Positions 20,301-23,166 of a DNA stretch of 23,166 nucleotides are shown here, piece after piece (positions within the stretch are counted from its first letter, which is position 1; the number at the start of each line of letters is the position of its first letter). The notes under the pieces are model-generated. The model was not told where the DNA came from, ran no database searches, and saw only the letters and a program-made list of their open reading frames with translations. The position numbers were made by a program, and so were the translations under genes. Origin of the DNA: Pleurobrachia bachei (Eukaryota; Ctenophora; Tentaculata; Cydippida; Pleurobrachiidae); contig AVPN01000203.1 in assembly GCA_000695325.1 (NCBI GenBank), positions 11,081 to 34,246 on the forward strand, read 5' to 3'.

Positions 20301-21535
20301 CTGAACTTCTTGGTAGATGGCAGGTAGATGACACCCTTACACTTGGAGGCTTTGCCACAAGCAGTCAGAGCCTTGGCTTTGGTGGCGTAGTTGGTCTTGT
20401 CCAGGTATCCCCCAGACAGGATGATGTTGGTTTTGTAGGCCCAGGTGTAACCTCCGTACACGGTGGTGTAGGACACAGAAGCTGGGAGGGGGAACATTCG
20501 ATAAAATACATGGGTTAATCCATTAAGTTCTGATAGCCTATGAAAAATAGTAAAGGAACCAAAATAAAATACAATGTATGTCTTACCCTGCTTGACGGTT
20601 TTCTTAGTGGTAGTCTTCTTGGTCTTGGAAGTAGTCTTCTTGGATTTTCCACCGCTGGACTTGCCACCGCTGGATTTTCCACCACTGGATTTTCCACCGC
20701 TGGATTTGCCTCCGGAACCTCCTTTGCCTCCGGAACCTCCCTTGCCGCCACCTCCTCCTCCTCCAACATTCTTGAAGTTTCCACGTCCAATAAACACCCA
20801 GGTGTGATGGTGAGGGTTCCTCTGTTTCCTCAGAGAGCCTCCCTTGCCCATACGCCAGTGCTTGCCATGCTGAGACACTCCCCAACAACTGGACAGGAAG
20901 AAGCAGGTTAGCAACAAGAACTCGGTTTCTTAGCAACTAGGTGTATAATAGCAGCAAAAGTTCCGAAATAATGAAGTGTACTTACTGAGGATCCTTGATA
21001 CAGGCGTGCATGGCCTTGTGGTGGTCAGGATGAGGGGGTCCGTACATGCCAGCAAAATGGAAGCCCTTGATGAGACCCCAGCGGTGTCCATGGAAAGGCC
21101 GAACCTCAGAGATCCTGATCTGGACCTGACGGTGCTGCCTCCTTCCAGTCTTGATGAACAGCCTGGTAGGGGGAGGGGCACCCATGAGAGCGATCCCCTT
21201 CACCATCTGGAAGTTGGGACCTCCAAGGTGGGTGATACCCCTACAATGGGGGGTCTTGTTGCATTCCTTGAACTTGGCGGGCAGAGGTCCGGGTTTTCCA
21301 AATCGGGCTGGTGGTGCAACACGGACACCACGGAACTCGCTGTATCGGGTATCTGAGGAGGGGGATGGGGGTCATTGTAAAACACGCAATTGAGCAACAA
21401 AATGTGAAAATAGAACTATAATGGAACCTCTAGATGTTACTTACCGCCGTGCCAATGGTGCTTAACAGGTTTAAGCTGTCTGGCATCAGCAACCGCCGAA
21501 AGGACGGCTACCAAGCCAATAAGATATAAAAACAT
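2169..21535 (-). CDS. Giant secreted protein of about 71 Cys-pair repeats with a lectin-like C-terminus (20 coding exons)
   Basis: Exon joins (minus strand): 21535-21445, 21352-20986, 20888-20587, 20481-20151, 20008-19723, 19576-19450, 19329-19031, 18924-18788, 18652-18519, 18412-18286, 18210-17089, 16992-16850, 16693-10156, 10061-9183, 9088-7703, 7611-3454, 3315-3109, 3013-2789, 2672-2512, 2345-2169. Every junction is GT-AG and phase-compatible, and each join continues a repeat. The sum is about 17.2 kb, or about 5,730 codons. The product has a signal peptide, a His-rich N-terminus, a Gly/Ser/Lys linker, about 71 modules with the core A-C-x5-C-x-G-V-T, and a Cys-rich C-terminal domain. The module is PAN/Apple-like by pattern, but the assignment is inference. 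Lys is almost always AAG and Thr mostly ACC, as in highly expressed genes. Frame breaks near 19282, 15431, 13480-13710 and 11355 mean that, as written, this sequence cannot encode the whole protein. It may be a decaying allele or an assembly fault. I do not recognise a named gene. Confidence 0.85.
2512..2672 (-). CDS. Exon 19: first half of the lectin-like C-terminal domain (copy B)
   Basis: 161 nt, phase 1 in and phase 0 out (GTTGTG|GTACGT). It finishes the last module (YIAYPRKYP) and begins a Cys-rich domain: C-D-G-N-C, then V-T-I-D-M-K-Y-C-F-T-V, then I-S-N-K-H-K-C-C-S-K. The D-G-N, the V/T-I-D-M/L-x-Y and the N-x3-C-C pattern match F-type lectins (fucolectins). The usual sugar-binding R-x-D before C-C reads K-H-K here, so fucose binding is doubtful. 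Confidence 0.8.
2789..3013 (-). CDS. Exon 18: last repeat
   Basis: 75 codons, phase 1 at both ends. The acceptor is CTTTCTCAG and the donor is ACCG|GTACGT. The core is C-M-K-N-S-A-C-N-G-V-H-Y, followed by K-K-Y-Q-I-C-K-G-K-T-P. The donor's single G joins GA of exon 19 to give Gly-Tyr-Ile, which continues the normal end of a module (S-G-Y-x-A/V-Y). This confirms that the lectin-like exons belong to this gene. Confidence 0.85.
3109..3315 (-). CDS. Exon 17: one repeat
   Basis: 69 codons, phase 1 at both ends (acceptor CCCTTTCAG, donor GGAA|GTAAGT). The core is C-A-R-N-P-I-C-N-S-V-H-Y, with K-K-Y-H-L-R-T-G and A-W-V-Y-G. It has the symmetric exon size expected of a mobile domain cassette, and it is open. 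Confidence 0.85.
3454..7611 (-). CDS. Exon 16: 4.2-kb exon of 18 tandem repeats
   Basis: 4,158 nt with no interruption, phase 1 at both ends. The acceptor follows CTTATTTTCAG and the donor is GACA|GTTAGT, which is less canonical than the others. The 18 cysteine-pair cores average one per 77 residues. Modules alternate between types with G-V-T-K-E-G-x-K-K-Y-R and G-V-T-Y-x-S-K-K-Y. Two spacing variants occur: C-M-A-K-K-K-K-G-C and C-I-K-A-K-K-T-C. Several modules carry an extra cysteine in the R/K/Q-C-W-I-K-G motif, at about 7198, 6743, 5335 and 3500. This is the longest intact part of the gene. Confidence 0.9.
7703..9088 (-). CDS. Exon 15: six tandem repeats
   Basis: 1,386 nt, open, phase 1 at both ends (acceptor CCTTTCAG, donor ACCA|GTAAGT). 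It begins with a module in which both cysteines are replaced, followed by five modules with cores CVSNSKCNG, CAKSSKCNG, CAASSKCNG, CAKASTCKG and CAKNSKCNG. The first half is duplicated in exon 14. Confidence 0.88.
8431..9403 (-). repeat. 973-bp tandem duplication, unit 1
   Basis: No difference from 9404-10376 was seen, including the whole 94-bp intron. Both outer junctions and the central junction carry the same five bases, TCTTG, a microhomology signature. The unit covers the 5' half of exon 15, the intron, and the last 221 bases of the next exon. Its exonic part is 879 nt, so the reading frame is kept. Confidence 0.92.
9183..10061 (-). CDS. Exon 14: chimeric repeat exon made by a tandem duplication
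   Basis: 879 nt, exactly 293 codons, phase 1 at both ends. Its 5' part (10061-9404) copies the 5' part of exon 15. Its 3' part (9403-9183) copies the end of exon 13. The exon was therefore created when a 973-bp segment spanning an exon-intron-exon boundary was duplicated. It contains three normal modules and one that lacks both cysteines (L-L-A-G-K-G-T-Y-K-G). It is open throughout. Confidence 0.85.
9404..10376 (-). repeat. 973-bp tandem duplication, unit 2
   Basis: Identical partner of 8431-9403, as far as I could compare by eye. Perfect identity across an intron means a very recent event, recent conversion, or an assembly duplication. Confidence 0.92.
10156..16693 (-). CDS. Exon 13: 6.5-kb exon of about 27 repeats, with internal frame breaks
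   Basis: A single exon by every signal I can find: a CTCTTTTTCAG acceptor, an AAAT|GTAAGT donor, no intron-like sequence inside, and repeats throughout. Segments in the repeat frame are 16693-15432, 15430 to about 13710, about 13484-11355 and about 11352-10156. The tract from about 13706 to 13485 is readable only in a third frame. The breaks coincide with a duplication junction at 15431, an 8-bp deletion near 13706 plus a junction at 13484/13485, and a gap of about 8 nt near 11355. Stops reached on straight reading lie at 15302, 13644 and 11349. The whole-exon length still fits the flanking phases (0 in, 1 out), so the shifts sum to zero. Confidence 0.78.
12025..13484 (-). repeat. 1,460-bp tandem duplication inside exon 13, unit 1
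   Basis: It aligns with 13485-14936. I count five substitutions and one 8-bp gap, all clustered between 13706 and 14070 of the partner; about 860 bp at one end and 220 bp at the other are identical. Four substitutions are synonymous and one is Val/Ile. Two bases (TT) are shared at the junction. Confidence 0.9.
13485..14936 (-). repeat. 1,452-bp tandem duplication inside exon 13, unit 2 (8-bp deletion)
   Basis: It lacks the 8 bases found at about 12248-12255 of unit 1. The 1,460-bp unit is not a multiple of three but 1,452 is. The deletion therefore restores overall phase between the outer segments, yet leaves 13485-13706 in a wrong frame with a stop at 13644. Confidence 0.9.
14620..15430 (-). 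repeat. 811-bp tandem duplication inside exon 13, unit 1
   Basis: Pairs with 15432-16242 at 812-bp spacing, with 17 substitutions and no indels, all synonymous. It overlaps the 1.45-kb duplication, so its first 317 bases exist three times (also at 13160-13484). Confidence 0.92.
15432..16242 (-). repeat. 811-bp tandem duplication inside exon 13, unit 2
   Basis: Partner of 14620-15430. One unmatched base, G at 15431, sits exactly at the junction. The spacing of 812 is not a multiple of three, so the join shifts the frame of the repeats. Confidence 0.92.
16707..16854 (-). repeat. Tandem duplication of a splice donor within the exon 12-13 intron
   Basis: 16707-16777 and 16782-16854 are near-identical. 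Each carries CTCAT|GTAAGAGACTGA on the minus strand, so the last five bases of exon 12 and the first part of the intron are doubled. Use of the inner donor (at 16772) would add 77 nt and an immediate in-frame stop. Confidence 0.85.
16850..16992 (-). CDS. Exon 12: first half of a repeat
   Basis: About 47 codons, phase 1 in (CCCAG acceptor) and phase 0 out (CTCAT|GTAAGA). It encodes Y-Y-W-T-K-Y-S-D-Y-K-L-S-G and C-T-S-N-A-K-C-M-G-V-T-T-H. The intron after it cuts the module in two, and exon 13 restores the normal spacing to N-T-G. Just downstream its donor is present a second time. Confidence 0.82.
17089..18210 (-). CDS. Exon 11: five tandem repeats
   Basis: The exon has 1,122 nt and is open throughout. 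It opens F-V-W-G-A-Y-S-P-Y-A-L-A-G-K and contains five cysteine-pair cores: CMQNTKCVG, CSTSTACKG, CLANSKCGG, CAKNTKCKG and CKKNSKCTG. Both ends are phase 1, so it is a symmetric module cassette. The donor is ACAA|GTAAGT and the acceptor follows CTTTCTCTTTCAG. Confidence 0.88.
18286..18412 (-). CDS. Exon 10: second half of a repeat
   Basis: 42 codons starting G-V-T-K-I-G-T-K-K-Y-R-L-N-S-G, phase 0 in and phase 1 out (GCTA|GTAAGT). It is paralogous to exon 6 and has the same length of 127 nt. It completes the module begun in exon 9. Confidence 0.85.
18519..18652 (-). CDS. Exon 9: repeat segment, second half of the exon 5 equivalent
   Basis: The exon encodes S-V-K-M-Y-G-G-Y-T-Y, then G-V-Y-Y-G-G-W-L-S-T-T-V-Y-T-T, ending at the cysteine pair C-S-S-N-A-K-C-T. 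Phase 1 in and phase 0 out (ACC|GTAAGT). It matches the 3' half of exon 5, residue by residue over most of its length. Confidence 0.83.
18788..18924 (-). CDS. Exon 8: repeat segment, first half of the exon 5 equivalent
   Basis: 45 codons plus split codons, phase 2 in and phase 1 out (GGAG|GTACGT). It encodes C-A-S-A-S-A-C-N-G-V-N-K-V, then Y-Y-L-M-K-G-T-T-V and S-C-Y-I-Q-G, near-identical to exon 5 but with a single G-V-N-K-V. Its donor falls in the Asp codon of Q-G-D, where exon 5 runs on without a break. Confidence 0.83.
19031..19329 (-). CDS. Exon 7: repeat exon with a frame break
   Basis: The first 15-16 codons (FVWGAYSPYKLAGK) match the start of exon 11 in the frame set by exon 6. The rest, with A-C-Y-S-N-T-K-C-K-G-V and G-R-V-W-S-M-Y-S-G-Y, is in another frame. 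The exon is 299 nt, whereas the flanking phases require 298 or 301. Against exon 11, about two bases are missing near 19282 (GTT-CAGC-AAG against GTC-GAC-GGA-AAG). Reading straight through meets a TAA at the second cysteine codon. It is either a sequencing error or a real lesion. Confidence 0.75.
19450..19576 (-). CDS. Exon 6: second half of a repeat
   Basis: The exon encodes 42 residues starting G-V-T-K-T-G-S-K-K-Y-K-L-N-S-G and completes the module begun in exon 5. It enters in phase 0 and leaves in phase 1 (GCCA|GTGAGT). It is paralogous to exon 10 along its full length. Confidence 0.85.
19615..19670 (-). repeat. tRNA-like relic, possibly a SINE head, in the exon 5-6 intron
   Basis: The minus strand reads like the D-arm to T-arm of a tRNA: GCGGTTAGAGCATT, then CCTGGCAGG, then GTATCCCA. 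The 5' acceptor strand is not recognisable and the T-loop region is degenerate, so it should not be functional. It could be a fragment of a tRNA-derived SINE. The match is by eye only. Confidence 0.35.
19723..20008 (-). CDS. Exon 5: repeats, fused equivalent of exons 8 and 9
   Basis: About 95 codons, phase 2 in and phase 0 out (ACC|GTAAGT). It encodes the rest of one module (C-A-S-A-S-A-C-N-G-V-N-K) and the front of the next, up to C-S-A-N-S-K-C-T. It corresponds to exons 8 plus 9 but has no intron at the Q-G-D position. It also has a five-residue tandem duplication, G-V-N-K-V twice, from an exact 15-bp repeat at 19933-19962. The S-C-Y-I-Q-G motif supplies an extra cysteine. Confidence 0.85.
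19933..19962 (-). repeat. Exact 15-bp tandem microduplication in exon 5
   Basis: Two identical 15-bp units give G-V-N-K-V twice. The paralogous exon 8 has one. The frame is kept. Confidence 0.9.
20151..20481 (-). CDS. Exon 4: one complete repeat and the start of the next
   Basis: About 110 residues. It opens with a beta-rich entry segment (VSYTTVYGGYTWAYKT) and one module with A-C-G-K-A-S-K-C-K-G-V. It ends in the start of a second module, T-K-K-Y-T-G, cut by a phase-2 intron inside the codon after the Thr. The 3' half matches the 3' half of exon 7, marking the edge of a duplicated block. Confidence 0.85.
20587..20888 (-). CDS. Exon 3: second N-terminal repeat, Gly/Ser/Lys linker and Lys/Thr block
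   Basis: The exon completes the second diverged module (C-W-G-V-S-Q-H-G-K-H-W-R-M) and a basic His-rich stretch (NPHHHTWVF). It then runs into low-complexity sequence: a poly-Gly run, two G-K-G-G-S units, four repeats of K-S-S-G-G, and a block of K-K-T-T. Such sequence normally forms a flexible, positively charged spacer. Splice phases are 2 on entry and 1 on exit (donor CAGG|GTAAGA). The linker is a 12-15 bp direct repeat at DNA level, so its length probably varies between alleles. Confidence 0.85.
20640..20760 (-). repeat. Low-complexity repeat coding for the Gly/Ser/Lys linker
   Basis: Short direct repeats of GGTGGAAAATCCAGC type encode four K-S-S-G-G units, preceded by repeats of GGCAAGGGAGGTTCCGGA type and a GGN run for poly-Gly. 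Such arrays change length easily. Confidence 0.85.
20986..21352 (-). CDS. Exon 2: His-rich N-terminal domain with a first, diverged repeat
   Basis: The exon encodes about 122 residues. It is rich in Pro, Arg and His, unlike the Lys/Thr-rich body of the protein. It contains one recognisable diverged module (C-N-K-T-P-H-C-R-G-I-T-H, then F-Q-M-V-K-G) and the first cysteine of a second (A-C-I-K-D-P). His-dense stretches include HGHRW, PHPDHH and GFHF. The acceptor follows a CCCCCTCCTCAG tract and the donor is CA|GTAAGT in phase 2. The His clusters could bind metal; that is inference. Confidence 0.85.
21445..21535 (-). CDS. Exon 1: start codon and signal peptide
   Basis: The exon encodes 30 residues beginning MFLYLIGLVAVLSAVADA, a typical secretory signal: a short N-terminus, a hydrophobic core of about 12 residues and small residues for cleavage near residues 16-18. 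A His/Trp-containing stretch (KHHWHG) follows. The codon directly before the ATG is an in-frame TAA, which supports this start. The exon ends after one base of a codon at a strong GTAAGT donor and joins exon 2 in phase 1, making an Asp codon. Confidence 0.88.
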
Positions 21536-21944
21536 TTAGTTCCCCGTCCCCTTCCTATTAAATAATTATCTTGAATTGAAGTGAAACTAAAAACAAATTT
21601 CCAACATGCTAATATAATAAGTGCATGATTTCAAAAACAAAAGCAAAAAGGGTTTTAACGTGGGCACTAGAACAAGTGCACACACACAGACAAAGAAAGA
21701 GGTGCTCGCTTGCAAAATGTGCTTGCAGTCTGTTACAAGCCGCTGACAGTCTCCACCTCCAGATACCATAGGACACGTCATCTATCTATATCAACCCGCA
21801 CCCGGTCAATACCTTACCCAATGGGTAGTACCAATATAAGCTGTCACTAGAATCCGCTGGTAGAAAGATACCTAGTAAGGTTCCGTTTCTACTATTTGGA
21901 GATCAAATAGATCGAAAGGTTTGCTAACATGGTTGCAAGAGTGA

Positions 21945-22005
21945 GTCACGTGACTAAAATACAAACTGTGCAATGTAATCACGTGCAATCGCGTACAATC
22001 ACGTG
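21945..22005. promoter_or_regulatory. Cluster of three CACGTG E-boxes
   Basis: The palindrome GTCACGTGAC is at 21945-21954, with CACGTG at 21980-21985 and 22000-22005, each of these two within TCACGTGCA. They lie 410-470 bp upstream of the start codon. CACGTG is the core site of bHLH-zip factors (USF, MYC/MAX, MITF/TFE), and the ten-base form fits the MITF/TFE type. Function is inferred from position and clustering. Confidence 0.4.
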
Positions 22006-22277
22006 CACAGTCTTCACAAACCTTAAACACCATACCAGTACTGTCAGTACTACGTTTTATGGGCGTATTTCAAAGTGGATCTAAACTACAAAGACAGCCC
22101 AGATCCACCCCTGTAGGTTTCTCAGACCACTAAAAAGGGGTACACAATCAAATACAGCCGCCTCATTTGTATGACGAGAACTCTAGCTAGTGCAATACCC
22201 TTCCGCAAATAAGACATCTACTAGAAAACTTGTTTTGTTCAAACCTTAAGCGCGATTTGTAGGCAGAACCTGGCAAT

Positions 22278-22330
22278 AGAAAACGTACTCCCAGACAAGA
22301 ACTTGTCCGGTCCCTAGGATTACGTTTTCT
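22278..22330. repeat. Nested inverted repeat
   Basis: AGAAAACGTA (22278-22287) is the exact reverse complement of TACGTTTTCT (22321-22330). Between them GACAAG-AA-CTTGTC (22294-22307) forms its own stem. The stems are short and no transcript boundary is evident. Confidence 0.4.
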
Positions 22331-22460
22331 GGACATATCCATCGTTTGCACGACATGCATGCTTATGTGATTCATCGTATCAAAATTAGTCGGGTACAGT
22401 GGTAACAGTGGTTTTTGCTTTGACATAAAGCTCTAAGCAGTTTCAGTTTTCACTGTCTCA

Positions 22461-22517
22461 GTTTGATCAGTTTGACCAGATCTGATCAGTTTGTGCAACT
22501 TGATCAAGTTTGATCAG
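22461..22517. promoter_or_regulatory. TGATCA-rich cluster with a 14-bp palindrome
   Basis: TGATCA occurs four times in 57 bp, three of them as TTTGATCAG or CTGATCAG variants. One sits within the perfect palindrome AACTTGATCAAGTT at 22497-22510. The repeats may be binding sites for a dimeric factor or may simply be a small tandem expansion. Confidence 0.3.
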
Positions 22518-23166
22518 TCTCTGCATACCCTATCCCCAAGTTGTTGGGTATTGTGCTAACTATCAACGCTAATTGGCTGGTATCTGTTGATTATACGATT
22601 TAGGACTTTCCTAATTTCCTAGACTTCCATAAAGCTTCACTCTGCTTTATTTGCCCTCTTTATGCCTTTATCTCTGTGAGTGACCTCAATATTCCACATC
22701 TCTCTATCTCTGCTTGCACAGCTAGCCCCCCCCCTCTAAGGTGCCCTATCAAGTTGCCTCAAGATACTAAACCACAGCTCTGCTTGCTACACAAGCTCTG
22801 GGAAAATATCAACCAAGGCATTAGACAATCCATACCTACAAACTATAACTAGTCCGCACAAAGTTACCCCGTTTTACTCGGCAGATAAGGTCTATACGAG
22901 GATGGTGAGTGGGCCATACGTAGCGGATGGGTGGAATCCACCCGGTGGATTTGTGTGGGCAACAGGATAAAGATGAGAGGAGAGCTCTTCGGTGAGCCCG
23001 TAAAGATACTCCAAACGTTTAAAATCACTCCCAAAACCACTTTGATACTATCAAAAAGTAATAAAACATTGTTAAATGGAGCCTGACTGGGCACTAGAGA
23101 TGGTACAATGCAATCCGATCCTAATTGCACCAAAGGATGCATGCACCGGGGGGGGGGGCAAACCCA

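Larger units (their letters stand above)
21536..23166. other. Upstream non-coding region
   Basis: No open frame here shows the codon use or motifs of a gene. An AT-rich ATTATTTAATA element (21556-21566, minus strand) lies only 21-31 bp before the ATG. It is too close for a normal TATA box unless the leader is nearly absent. A GTTTTTAG acceptor-like site near 21590 leaves room for an upstream non-coding exon. Homopolymer runs occur at 22726-22734 (C9) and 23148-23158 (G11). The named motif clusters are listed separately. Confidence 0.6.

Noticed and set aside
21536-21570. TATA box directly before the ATG
   Set aside because: At 21-31 bp from the start codon it leaves almost no leader. An AT-rich leader or an upstream non-coding exon is as likely.
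22187-22426. 79-codon minus-strand frame upstream of the gene
   Set aside because: No motif, signal peptide or codon bias resembling the gene, and its length is within chance.
22864-23142. 92-codon minus-strand frame at the right edge
   Set aside because: No recognisable domain or codon preference; nothing upstream or downstream supports a gene.

Overview
The window carries one very large eukaryotic gene on the minus strand, plus its flanks. I read it as metazoan. There are about 20 coding exons with GT-AG introns of roughly 75-170 bp, a signal peptide, modular extracellular repeats joined mainly by phase-1 introns, and a C-terminal domain that looks like an F-type lectin (fucolectin). Compact introns and a highly repetitive secreted protein suggest a marine invertebrate, but I cannot name the phylum.

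Layout, in gene order (high to low coordinates): 22.9-21.54 kb is upstream non-coding DNA with a cluster of CACGTG boxes and a cluster of TGATCA motifs. The ATG is at 21535, with an in-frame stop directly before it. Exon 1 (21445-21535) encodes the signal peptide. Exons 2-3 encode a His-rich N-terminal region with two diverged repeats, a Gly/Ser/Lys linker and a Lys/Thr block. Exons 4-12 (20481-16850) are short exons plus one of 1.1 kb, each carrying parts of, or several, repeats. Exon 13 (16693-10156) is a 6.5-kb exon, followed by exons of 0.88, 1.39 and 4.16 kb (down to 3454), which hold most repeats. Exons 17-18 carry one repeat each, and exons 19-20 (2672-2169) encode the lectin-like cap and the stop. 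A second copy of the last two exons and the 3' flank lies just downstream (154-1466).

Adding the exons gives about 17.2 kb of coding sequence, or about 5,730 codons, with about 71 copies of a 65-77-residue module. The module has one pair of cysteines (A-C-x5-C-x-G-V), then K-Y-R-L-N-T-G and Y-I-K-G. It resembles a stripped-down PAN/Apple fold with one disulfide. The product should be a secreted, very basic Lys/Thr/Tyr/Ser/Gly-rich filament-like protein, perhaps an adhesive, matrix, mucus or casing protein. That role is inference.

The locus is expanding by tandem duplication: a 973-bp in-frame duplication that looks perfect, a 1,460/1,452-bp pair, an 811-bp pair with 17 synonymous and no amino-acid-changing differences, a 1.3-kb pair at the 3' end, and an older exon-block duplication near the 5' end. 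Four places break the reading frame (near 19282, 15431, 13480-13710 and 11355), while all splice sites are intact. The all-synonymous divergence around one broken junction suggests that at least some breaks are recent or come from assembling two haplotypes in tandem. Coding potential elsewhere, including the long open frames on the plus strand, is explained as codon-bias shadows of this gene.
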